From Gymnothorax reevesii (taxonomy: Eukaryota > Chordata > Actinopteri > Anguilliformes > Muraenidae), in assembly GCA_029721435.1 (NCBI GenBank), contig CM056573.1, positions 49,512,501-49,576,500 of the forward strand: DNA of 64,000 bases, written 5' to 3'. Below are positions 54,341 through 64,000 of this stretch, piece after piece. Each line of letters opens with the position of its first letter. Positions within the stretch are counted from its first letter, which is position 1. The translations under genes were made by a program, and so were the position numbers. The notes under the pieces were generated by a model. It saw only the letters and a program-made list of their open reading frames with translations. It did no database searches and was not told the origin of the DNA.

Positions 54341-55367
54341 ATGCAGCTTTTATCACTCAGCTGGTTTGACATTTTAATAATCCTTTTAAGTTGTGCATTA
54401 CTATCAAGTAAACCTCAGTCTATGACATGCTAACATCGTCATGTTATCTGCTGAAAGTGCTGATGAAATGATGTTAAACTGAAATCAGTTATAGCGCTAA
54501 ATGCATTAATGAGTTGGTGTGAAGTCACTCTGAGAAAATGCTGGTTAGCGAGTCGGTCTGAAAATGTCCATACTAAATGGATTTTTAATTCATGTACTCA
54601 AAAATATCAACATTTCAGCTTTGTGTGGTCTGAGACTTTGAACACTTTCAACATGTTTGATCCAAATTTACCCAAAAATTGAGAGGAACTTGAAAAAATC
54701 AGATAACGGGACAACACCTGGTGTAATGATGTACTGAGTCCAGGCTTAGCAGGTTTGACACGTCAGTTTTTCATTTTTTGCCACTGTTCTATTTCTTGAG
54801 CATCAAATCAACAGAAACGCATTTGCCTTTTAGGATATTTAACTATTTTGCATTGTCACGGTAGGTGGTACATATTAAGCAGAAACCTGACATGCTATTG
54901 TTGAAACCAGTATAACTGCTTTGTAACAAAGTTGCTTTTTTTGAATGGAAATCAATTATTTTGTGGGCATTTAAGTTATCAAGCAATGTCCAGTTAGACA
55001 GTACCTAACTCAGTGTGCACTGCTAAGAACTTAACTCCGCTAACTCGCAGCTGAGTGAATTAAAGTAAATCGTAATGTTAACTTACTAGACAGCTAAATT
55101 TAGGAGGTAAATTATGCCTGTATGTGACTTATACACAGTAAGCCAAATATCACACTTTGACATCACTTAAAATAAGCTTTATCAGCAGGTGTTTTCAAAA
55201 TTAAAGGCTGTCTTATTAGAGTGACACCTATGGCTTGCATCTTGGTCATCTTGTCACCGATCAATATTGATGTAACTGACATTTTGAGTGGGTGCGTAAA
55301 AATGTTTGCCGTTTAATGCAACGCTTCACTGCCAGTGGGCATTGGGCTTAAAGGTTCTCCTTATTAG
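54341..55367. other. Unassigned AT-rich sequence
   Basis: No exon, RNA or repeat boundary recognised. Confidence 0.4.
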
Positions 55368-56590
55368 CTTTATCCCAGATGTAACGAGACCCATCTCTTC
55401 CAGAAAATTCTACTTTTGATTAATTAGTCCATTGAATATTATCCCAAAAGTTCTAAGGGGTCATCAGGATGTTTTTGGAAAAATATGAGTGTTCTTTTTG
55501 GTTAGCAGTGGTATTCCCCATGCAGCTCTCCCATGGATACCATATATCCCAGTCTCTTTCTTATTGTGGAACTAGTGCATCGCCCGTGGGGATCCACGGG
55601 TTCTAGAAGTAGTTTCAATTGCTCTTCGGGTTCTATCTCTTTCAGCATTTGCTGTGTGGTGCTGAAGTCTTTCAGGGAATATGTCATTGACTGAGACGCT
55701 TTGTCTTGCGGGCTCTCGTATCTCTCATTCCTTCAGCATTTGCGTTTGATAGGACTATTGGTCTATCAACTTGTCGTTTTTGCAAGGGTCTCCTTGACCC
55801 AAAATGCATAATTATGCTAAATGGCAAATATCAGCTCCACACGGTTTTCCACTGATTCTCTTGCGGCCTAGCATCTATTTTTTGGGATTCAGGACTCTTG
55901 TGGATGAAGTGGCTTGGTCATGTGATGTTTTTATGGAAACACCATAGCAATGTGATGACATCATAATGGTGCATTGTTCACTACAATATAAAAGCTAAGT
56001 GGACTTTGGTCACGTGACTGAGTCATTTCCAGGCCATTTTCCAATGATTGGCTGTACACACACCCATACACGCACACAGTCGGCTCAGCATCTGCTTTAA
56101 GGTGGCTGTCACTGAGACGCTTTCTCTTGCGGCCTGGCATCTGTTTTTTGGGACTCAGGACTCTTGTGGATGAATTTGCTTGGTCGTGATGTTTTTGTGG
56201 GTACACCATAGCAACATGATGACATCATAATCGTGCATGTGATGACATCACAATGGTAACGCTATATAAATGGCGGCATTTTGGCCAGGCACGCACGCAG
56301 AGTCCACTTCACTGTTATATTGTATATGGTGAACACTGATGTTAACTGTGGGAAGTGAAACCTACAGTTCTTAATGTTAGTTTGGGTTCTTTTGACCTAT
56401 TGTATATAGTTCTTGATATACTTTTGCAGGATTTTGGTATGCCAGCTACTCCAGGGATGGTTCAGCACTGTTCAAGGTTTTTAGATATTGTTTTCCATTT
56501 GTACATAATGGCTCTCAGTATGGTTTTTTGGCATCATAGTCTTAAGAATGGCATTCAAACCCTTTCCAGACTGACAGATGTCATGACTGT
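55368..56590. repeat. Dispersed repeat, copy A, with inner 266-bp tandem duplication
   Basis: Phrases 'cagatgtaacgagaccc', 'cagctctcccatgga', 'cttattgtggaac' and 'gttagtttgggttctttt' occur in the same order as in 63465-64000. Copy A is longer because it holds a duplicated segment starting 'ctcttgcggcctagcatct' at 55858 and 'ctcttgcggcctggcatct' at 56124, with 'ggactcttgtggatgaa' in both. The family is not named. Confidence 0.7.
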
Positions 56591-57370
56591 TGCGTGACTC
56601 AGGTGGACACCAGGCGCGAGACAGCAAGATTGGATTCAGGCTTTTTATTATAAAAGAAACAAGCATGAAGGCCAAACAAAAAACTTGGCCCGAAGGCTTG
56701 CAAAAATCTTAACTAAGAAATGCTTCACAGAGCAGGAAACTAAAAATACGAAATGAGAGAGAACCAAAGTCACTAAACTCTGGGAACCAATGAACAAAAA
56801 TAAATGAAGACAGCGATGGCATACGGCACATGTGAAGATGCGAAACGAGAGCTATGAAAAATACTATGAATGCTGCAGGCAAAACGCACAAGGGCAAGAC
56901 CATGAACGTGGAAAATCACTCTGAACGAGGAAAAAAACGAGACCGTCTGCCAGCCAACTCCAACCTCTCCCCAAATATAGCCAGTGGCCCCTGCAGAAAA
57001 TATTTAATGGGGGGGCAAGATGGGGCCAGAGAATATCATGGGACTGGCCCACTAAGTAGGATACATAAGGATTTTCCTGGTATGCATATTAATGCAAAGA
57101 CACTATTTTATTGTATAATAAATTGTATACAGTTTTCTCTTATCATATGAATGTCGGATTATGATATTCACATGAGATCTGTTCAGGCATCCATCGAATA
57201 ACATTTTGAATACATCACCGCCAATCAGGCTGAGTTGCCTAATCATAAATATTAGCTTACAAAATATTTATGTTTAGCACATACTTTATATTATTTACAA
57301 GTATGTACTGTTAATCATAGTATTTCAAGTATCAAGATTATACATGGCCAAAAATTTGACAAATGAGTAA
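56591..57370. repeat. Possible retroelement or dispersed repeat fragment
   Basis: 'gactcaggtggacaccaggc' then 'ggattcaggctttttattat' resembles fragments seen around fish LTR or other dispersed elements. There are no LTR pairs, tRNA primer site or coding text. Classification is open. 57071-57370 is plain AT-rich sequence. Confidence 0.25.
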
Positions 57371-58200
57371 ATCACAATTTAAAGGGGAACTCGGGGATAA
57401 TGCATAATTCTGTTTTATACTAACATAATTAGCAAATAAATGTAAAATGCAAAAATATGGAATTTTTGTTTTCAATGACCAGATAAATGAGGTTTTATTC
57501 CCCCTAATTAGCTGTGGTGTGCCACAACGGTCGCGTGATAATGACGAAACGTCAGCCTTCGCCCAGAGGTATGCGCTGTTATTGTGTTGGATTGTGTGAT
57601 TGTCCCAGTCCATTATTTGATGACAAATGATTGTTCAATATGGCCCATTGGCTAGTTGCACAAGATGGTGTTGAGTACTTTCTGAAATACGCAGGCTTGC
57701 TTCAATATTAACGGTTTGCTTTTGTTTCTTATCAGCCTATATCAGATGCTGAGCAGATGACCGGTATATCATCCGAGATTTTAGCGATTGCCGATATTCC
57801 CAGGATTTGGCTTAAAGGAGAATTCTGGTGTGAATTTGACTTGGTGTATTGAAACATGATAATGAGTACTAACTTTTGTCGAATACCCAACCTCCGTACG
57901 GACGCAACTTTTCCAAATAAATGGATTTTTAGCCGAAGCTCCCAACAGGCTTACAATGGCTGTGGATTGGGCATCGCATTGCCATGCAAAGAAATCGCTA
58001 TTTTTTTCATCATTAACAAGGCTCAAAGTAGCTCCACACTTCATCGATAGAATTCTGAGGGCCCTGACATTTAAAACGAGGCTCTGAGAACTTTGAAAAT
58101 GCACCGGTAGTTTATTAAAAATACTATTTATGGAAACAGTACCTCGATGTAGTTTCCAGTCGCCTCCATCTTGAAAGTCACGATAAGTCGATTGACGAGC
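57371..58200. repeat. TTAA-type dispersed repeat fragments
   Basis: A 'ttaaaggagaattctggtgt' start at about 57812 leads to 'gctcaaagtagctccacact', 'gggccctgacatttaaaac' and 'cagtcgcctccatcttg'. This is the order I remember for a common fish repeat with TTAAAGG ends. A second related start, 'tttaaaggggaactcgg', is near 57378. Right ends were not fixed. Confidence 0.5.
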
Positions 58201-59060
58201 ACGAAGTTATTTTATCCAGTTATTTTTGCGTGGTGGCCGTGCCACCCCTTGGGGGTGCCATTGAATATAGCGGAAGGAATGATGAGTCAACAAGGAACAC
58301 CTGTAGAGCGATGGGGAGAACCGAGATTGCTTAATCACATGCCACAAGGACGAGAGAGGAAAACAAGCGTAGCAAGACGAGACAACGAGTGCAGGTAATT
58401 GCTGATCAAGAAGAACCCAGAAAGATGCTATGAACAGAAAAGCGTTAAACTAGTAAATAGTAAAGTACAGGTAAGAATGTAGCGAGAGCAGGAAGCACGC
58501 AAGTTAAATCCCTACCTAAATTGGTAATGATTAGTACGAGCCTGTCTAATGAAACCACCCCCGTGACTGATTAGTAAGTTGTTAGTAATTTAAAACAACG
58601 AACATGAAGACGAGGGAAGCCCGGAAGAGAGAAACGTAAGAAGGAAGGTTGAAGCCGTAAGCCACTCCCGAGGATAAAACATGGATACGGCCTCGCAGAC
58701 ACTGGAGAGGCAGATTGGCTGGACAAACCGGGAACCATACCTGAGCGAGAAACAAATCATGGCAAAATATAAAAACATGAGCAATCTGCATGAATAATGG
58801 ATCCTGGCACAAGAAGCTGTTAAAACCCCCGCGGTGGTCCTGGCAGATGGCACAGGACACTGGAAACACAACGACTTGGTTTCACTCATTTGTTATTGAA
58901 TTTTTTAAGATTATGGCATCATGCGTTGCTTTTTGCTTATTTCAAATTGCCGGACAGGTCCTATCTAAGTGATGTTTGGTCACAACAGGCCTGGCAGTAC
59001 AAATGCCTGGGTGTGTGACATGAAATTGCACCCAACTGTCATTTAAATTGAATTGGTTGA
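58201..59060. other. Unassigned sequence, possible repeat remnants
   Basis: A/G-rich text near 58260-58760. No coding domain or element end could be supported. Confidence 0.3.
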
Positions 59061-59074
59061 TTTGGTAACTAAGT

Positions 59075-59260
59075 AGGCAGCAACTTGGGTGCTTCATCGG
59101 TCTAAGTGCACGTACCATAAAGGCTGTGACCTGGGTTCGATTCCAGCTCAGGTGCATTGCTGCATGCCATCCCCCATTCTCCTCCCCAACCTTCCTGTCT
59201 CTCTACATTACATAACTGTTAGGTTAAGGAAAAATTCCCAAAAAGTAGGCAGTAACTTTT
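59075..59260 (+). mobile_element. tRNA-derived SINE
   Basis: Box A-like 'tcggtctaagtgcacgta' near 59097 and box B 'gggttcgattcc' at 59133-59144, 36 bases apart, followed by a C/T-rich non-tRNA body ('cccccattctcctccccaac'). Spacing fits a polymerase III promoter. The lack of a closing acceptor stem argues against a tRNA gene. Confidence 0.65.
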
Positions 59261-59445
59261 TTTCTAATTGCATAGCTTTTTGCAGCCATTATTTGGATAG
59301 CTGGTTTTTGGACGAAGTCATCATTTAAAAACTGCATTCTATGTTATTTTGGGTATTTTTGTTTAATATTAAGATTAGTTTTATCTGAAACATGTATCTG
59401 TGACAAACATGCAAAAATAGAAGAATTTGCGTTGGGAGCAAATAC

Positions 59446-59640
59446 TTGTTGCAGCAATGTATTCTTGTCATTCGTCTTCCCTGTGAGAGTGCTTTGACTT
59501 GCAGCCACAGTTCTTTTTTTCTTTTTTACTGTTGCTGTTTTTTTTTTGTTTGGCATATGCTGCAATTCCTTTTGACACCGTGCCCCATACAATTTTTTTT
59601 TTTTTTTTTTTTGCCATTTTGTGGCTGATGCACCTGCAAT
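59446..59640. repeat. Poly-T tracts
   Basis: T-rich runs at about 59515-59550 and a run of about 20 T at 59592-59612. They create spurious Lys/Phe-rich open frames. Confidence 0.7.
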
Positions 59641-59669
59641 TTAGGCATCACTATGATTGAACCTCTCGC

Positions 59670-59940
59670 TGAACACAGTGGGTGGTGCCGTCATCTCTCA
59701 GCAAAGAGGTCATTGGTTTGAATCTGGCCTGGGGCTAGCGTAGAATTTGCTTGTTCTCCCTTTGTTTGCGTGGATTTGCTGTGGGTACTTTAGTTTCCTC
59801 CTACCGTTCAGATACATGCATGTCGGGCTGAAGGGAAAGTTTAAATTGCCCATAGATACAGGTATTTGAGTGAGTGGTAAGTGATCTGATTCCCACGTAT
59901 TTAGAGCATTATGACGGGTCACTCAATAAAATGGTACAAT
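59670..59940 (+). mobile_element. tRNA-derived SINE of the HE1/V-SINE type
   Basis: 'gtggtgccgtcatctctcag' and box B 'ggtttgaatctgg' (59715) form the head. 'tgcttgttctccctttgttt', 'gcgtggatttgctgtgggta' and 'tttcctcctaccgttcagat' form the conserved central body I associate with V-type vertebrate SINEs. The tail runs through 'aaattgcccatagata' to about 59940. Confidence 0.65.
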
Positions 59941-61430
59941 AATGCATTGAAAGTGCTGTTCAACAGTTCATAAATAATTAGATGAACATACCTGTCTTTA
60001 GCAGATGCTTGCCGTTGATTTGCATTAAAATTGACAAATGGCCTACATAGATAATTTTGTAATTGTGGATTGGAGTCATAAAAATGATTGTGCCATTATC
60101 TGCCAGTATTTTGTTCGCAGCCTGTTTATGTAATCATGATACATAATCTCTGCAGCTCCCTCTTTCTAAAAAGTTTGCAGTCATTATGACACCTGCAGAT
60201 TCCCAGCTTGCTGTACCTTAGGTGTTCATTTTATTGATCCGATAGTTTTACCTTATCCATTTCATTTATTAAGATGGCTGCTTGATTACCTGGCAAACTT
60301 GTTGCATTTCTAACTACCCTGCCATTGTCCAGGTTACTGCATTGGGCTTTTCAATCCTGCACAACCTTCAAAAACGATGAACTATAAAATGTCATGCTTA
60401 TTCCTGTGGTAGCGAATTCCATTCTAACTGTACTGTTACTCTTTGGCAATTCATGTTGGAGCACAGCAAATGAGCTCATCAGCCTGGGGCATTACAACTG
60501 TACGCACTATACTGCTGTTGATGAAAGTGTAAGGTTATGAAATTGAGTCATACATTTGACCATGTATTTGGCTTTAGTTGATTGTTCAATATATGTTCTG
60601 TTTAAGAAATGAATATGGACAATTCCTGTCTAAACCCCTCTTCTGCCTACATTAATAGTAATGGGAGAAATGCTTTTGCAGTGTTGGTGGGTTGGTAGTG
60701 GCTGAATGGAGCATGTAGTAGCCTTGGCTGAGTCCCTCTGCCTCTCTGTAGTCTCTTGTTTTCAGCTTTAGCTAAACTACCCAAAGTGCTTTGCCTAATT
60801 CTGCTGCGCGCTTGGACTTAAATTGCTTGGTTTCCAAATTGCTTAGTACATGAAGAATCAGGTTTTGTGTAAATTGAGACAAAAACGACGTAGGCATGTG
60901 TCTGAGAGCAGTGCTCCAGTCAGTGCTCATTTCGACTCCGCCACCCAAGTGCATTTACGTCACACAGACTGTGAGACTTATGTAATCTTGAGCTCCGTCT
61001 TGTGGTCTCTTCTAAATTAATCACGTCTGCTGTGCATGCTTGAGCATGTTTCAGAGTCACTGGATAAATATGTTTACAGAAGTGAAACTTCATAGAATGT
61101 TTGCTGTTTTCCAGTGTTTTCTGGCCCTCCGGGTATTTTCATTGAGCTCACTGCAGTTTTACTGCTCTGCCCAATTAATAATTGATTAAAGCCCTTTCTC
61201 AGTGGATTTTTTAAAATCTTTTTTACCAATATTGTCTATTAATTGTGAATTCAATTTATAATGGGGATGTCAAGAGGAAATCAATGATTGTTTTAATTGT
61301 ACCATTTTTTGTTTGGTCTGTGATTTGTTACAATGCAATTGGTTTGTAGATTTTTGGACCAGCAAAAATTTGCCAATGACATTAAATCACCAACTTTTCC
61401 AGTCTTTTTAAGTGGCAAAAAGTATTGCTA
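59941..61430. other. Unassigned sequence, no KH3 exon seen
   Basis: Checked for splice-bounded text encoding the KH3 segment (family text like VHLFIPA, GAIIGK) and none was seen. The rest of the gene is therefore expected downstream. Confidence 0.45.
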
Positions 61431-61435
61431 CCTCT

Positions 61436-62165
61436 TTGTTGTCCCCCGGCGGGACGGGGGACATAGAAATGCTGTTTGTCCGTCCGTCCGTCCGTCCGGG
61501 AATAGTGTACTCGCAATAATTTTTGTCAGCTTTGATGGAGGATCAACAAATTCACACCTCGTATGCCTCTCGTGAAGGCCTTGCTCAAGTTCAATGATGA
61601 GTGACCTTGACCTAGTTTTCAAGGTCACTGAGCAAAAAGATGTGAGGAACACTGTACTCGCAATAACTTTTGACAGCTTTGATGGAGGATCACCAAATTC
61701 ACACCACATTTGCCTCTCGTGAAGGCCTTGCTCAAGTTTAATGATGAGTGACCTTGACCTAGTTTTCAAGGTCACTGAACAAAAAGATGAGGAACACTGT
61801 ACTCGCAATAACTTTTGACAGCTTTGATGGAGGCTCACTAAATTCATATGACATTCTTATTGGTTTGTTAGGTTAATCTCAGCCATGGGCACAAAACTAT
61901 GCCTTGGCGATGCGTCCATCATCCACAAGTCATGAAAATTGTAATCTCTCTCATGACCCATGGTCATATTTAGCTCATATCACAATGATCCATTCCTCAT
62001 CCATCTCTGTTCAACCAATGAGCTACAGTGTCATTGTACTTCACATTATTAGTGGTACAGTGCACCACATTATTTTCAGCCATCAAAACAGTTTTTGCCA
62101 CATGTTTCTGGTCACTTGTGCGACGGGGGACACAAGGCCTTCAGGCCAGCAGGCCATTTTTTCTA
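61436..62165. repeat. Dispersed repeat with ~147-bp tandem units and (GTCC)n
   Basis: It starts 'gtcccccggcgggacggggg' and has (GTCC)n at about 61478-61497. 'tcgcaataa' recurs at 61511, 61658 and 61803 (spacing 147 and 145), each with 'gacagctttgatggagg' or a variant, and between them 'gtgaccttgacctagttttc' with 'aaggtcact'. It ends near 'gcgacgggggacacaaggcc'. The 9230-9460 repeat has similar ends. Confidence 0.75.
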
Positions 62166-62299
62166 TTGTATTGAACTTGACAATATTCAGTACCAGATCT
62201 GCACCAGGTGTAAAAACTTGTGTTGACTTACAACCTTGAGCCAATTTGTTGCCAAGAGTAAGCCTGTGCGGCACTCTACTTGCACCATAGTCAGGAAAT

Positions 62300-62760
62300 A
62301 CGGTTTTTTTTACCCCTCAGACCTCAAGGCTGACAGGCTATTGCTATCCTTCGTGCGGTTGAGCGGGCGGGCGGGCGTCTCCAAAAACTTTATAAAGTGA
62401 AAATGCGCGCACTCTATGAAAAAGTAACAATGTCTCTCACCGGGTGCACGGTCAGGGCAGACGTATAGCAAAAAAATTCATCCAGCACTCACGGATCAAA
62501 GTAAATAAATATTATTTTGGCACGGGCAGCAATACACAAATGTTTCAGCCTACTGGCTTTCTTCAGCGTGTTTCTTCAGCGTGCTGAAGAAAGCCAGTAG
62601 GCTGAAACGTTCGTGTATTGCTGCCCGTGCTGAAATAAAATTTATTTACTTTGATCCATGGGTGCTGGATTAATAATTTTTTTTGCTATATGTCTCCAAA
62701 AACTTTGACATCGGGCTGAGGGGTATTCCGCGCATTGCACGCCTATTTTGATCCCCTCTA
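62300..62760. repeat. Dispersed repeat split by a long-hairpin element
   Basis: Left half 'acccctcagacctcaaggct' to '(gcgg)n', right half 'gacatcgggctgaggggtat'. The ends 'cccctcag' and 'ctgagggg' are inverted. The same family appears at 45400-45620. It is interrupted by the hairpin element at 62460-62696. Confidence 0.55.
62460..62696. mobile_element. Near-perfect 118-bp-arm inverted repeat (hairpin MITE)
   Basis: The left arm (about 62460-62578) and right arm (about 62579-62696) are inverted copies. They share 'gggcagcaatacac', 'cagcctactggctttcttca' and 'ggatcaaagtaaataaa', with only a few mismatches and indels. The centre repeats 'ttcttcagcgtg'. 'gaaacgttcgtgtattgctg' lies just inside the right arm. 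A 15-bp direct repeat (gtctccaaaaacttt) occurs at 62377-62391 and 62692-62706. Confidence 0.8.
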
Positions 62761-63464
62761 TACATGCCCTGATGGTTTATCAGAAGATTTCAATGAGAAA
62801 AATGAGAATTCACCACCTCTGAAATTACAGCATTCTAACATCAATGTAATTTTATGTTGTTCGAGTTGCTGACTGGTGGGTGGGAGGTGCTGACTCCTGG
62901 ACCATGGCTTACTAAAGAATCTAAACCCTTGTTATGGGAGTGTTTATTATTCCTGGCTGACTTTGATCTGATCAGCCTCTTGACTTGGCACTGTTTATTT
63001 ATACCTTATATTATTATATTAATACACCATTAGTTCCTTAAGTTGCCACATTTTGGAAAATTCTTATAAAATTGAAAACAAGTGATTTTTAAGGTGCTAT
63101 AACACTTAGCCACATTGAAAAGACTACTGTAACATGATATGAAGCTTTAACTCGTGAATTCAATTGTTCTTTGAAGATATATGCTTATTTCAAATCTGAT
63201 GACTGTAAAAGACGAACCAAAAAAGTTAGCAGAGAAGCAATGAAGGTCTAATAATGATGTGACAAGTTGTAATAAATAAATAAATATTTAAATGATTTAA
63301 ATAAGTGAGCAAATTGTCATTTCCCCCCTATGCCTAGTAACTTGTTGTGCCTGACTTGGTGGCAACCACTGCAATCAAACATTTCCTGTTACTGGCAATG
63401 GGAATGTGGTGGTGGAGTCGGACTGTTGGTATAATGTTCATATTGTGGAATACTGTTAGCTTAT
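62761..63464. other. Unassigned AT-rich sequence
   Basis: An (AAAT)-rich patch lies near 63275-63305. No exon seen. Confidence 0.4.
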
Positions 63465-64000
63465 CACCAGATGTAACGGGACCCATTTCTTTCAAAGAGC
63501 TCCCCTTTTGACACATTAGTCTGTGGACTATAATCCCAAAAATCTGGGGGGTCGTTAATGTTTTTTTTTTTTTGCAAATGTGAGACAACCCTTTGTGTTC
63601 AATTTGGTCAGCAGCGGTTTTTGCCCCACAGCTCTCCCATAGATTCCATTTTTTGCCCAGTCTCATTCTTATTGTGGAATCATATACTGAGGCAAGTGAA
63701 GCCTGCAGTTGTCAAATATTAGTTTGGGTTCTTTTCTGACCACCTAGATGAATTGTCAGTACACTGTTGGAGGAATTTGGTAGGCTGGCCATAGGAAAGG
63801 TTTACCTTTGTTCCATATTTTCTCCGTTTGTGGATGATGGCTCTCACCAAGGTTCATTTGAGTCCCAGAGCCGTAGAAATGCCTTTATTACCCTTTGCAG
63901 AATGATAGCAGTCAACAACCGCGTTTCTCACCTGTTCTTGAATTTCTTTTGGTTGCAGCTTTCATGTGCTGCTTTTTGCCTGCTGGCTGCATAAAAGGCA
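63465..64000. repeat. Dispersed repeat, copy B (runs off the window)
   Basis: Matches copy A in order: 'cagatgtaacgggaccc' (63469), 'cagctctcccataga', 'cttattgtggaatc', 'attagtttgggttctttt'. It lacks the 266-bp tandem insertion. The end is beyond the window. Confidence 0.7.

Noticed and set aside
56421..56600. Possible coding exon after a 'cttttgcag' acceptor-like site
   Set aside because: The text belongs to the dispersed repeat shared with 63465-64000 and has no KH-domain similarity.
59133..59144. tRNA gene
   Set aside because: A box B is present, but no acceptor stem or anticodon arm can be paired, and a SINE body follows.
61428..61847. 139-residue minus-strand frame with repeated peptide text
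   Set aside because: It is the translation of the 147-bp tandem repeat, so the periodic peptide is a by-product.

Overview
The window is vertebrate, most likely ray-finned fish, genomic DNA. Three things point there: short exons with consensus splice sites spread over tens of kilobases, a protein very close to a vertebrate-specific RNA-binding family, and a dense load of fish-type transposons (Tc1-like, hAT-like and L2-like elements, 5S-rRNA-derived and tRNA-derived SINEs). There are no bacterial operons, CRISPR arrays or prokaryotic signals. Species was not assigned. Repeat family names are from memory of family sequence patterns; no database was searched.

The only convincing host gene is the 5' two thirds of an insulin-like growth factor 2 mRNA-binding protein gene on the + strand, best matched to igf2bp3. 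Eleven coding exons can be joined in one continuous frame from the ATG at 22348 to 52626 (1275 nt, 425 codons). They cover RRM1, RRM2, KH1, KH2 and the linker before KH3. The exons for KH3, KH4 and the C-terminus were not found up to 64000 and probably lie downstream. Intron 2 (13.7 kb), intron 3 (7.2 kb) and intron 5 (4.3 kb) are the large ones. Exon 11 (52561-52626), a 66-nt in-frame exon between the KH2 linker and KH3, is the most unusual part of the gene model.

Region by region: 1-2455 is a dispersed repeat holding a hAT-type MITE with a perfect 8-bp target duplication. 2455-5968 is a decayed L2-type LINE with a 108-bp minisatellite in its 3' part. 6000-15450 is a transposon graveyard: a Tc1 fragment, a Sleeping Beauty-like remnant, a large inverted Tc1 pair and a 5S-derived SINE. 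15450-22347 is mostly unassigned sequence upstream of the gene. 22348-52626 is the gene, with nested transposons in introns 2, 3 and 5. 52627-64000 is intronic or downstream sequence with SINEs, a decayed Tc1 copy, tandem repeats and a long-hairpin MITE.

The best structural story is in intron 3. A Tc1-type element in minus orientation (about 37795-43670) is split by a 534-bp TA-flanked MITE and by a 4028-bp hAT-like element. The hAT-like element itself contains an 836-bp TTAA-flanked inverted-repeat MITE. This gives a readable order of insertions. No previously undescribed functional system was identified.
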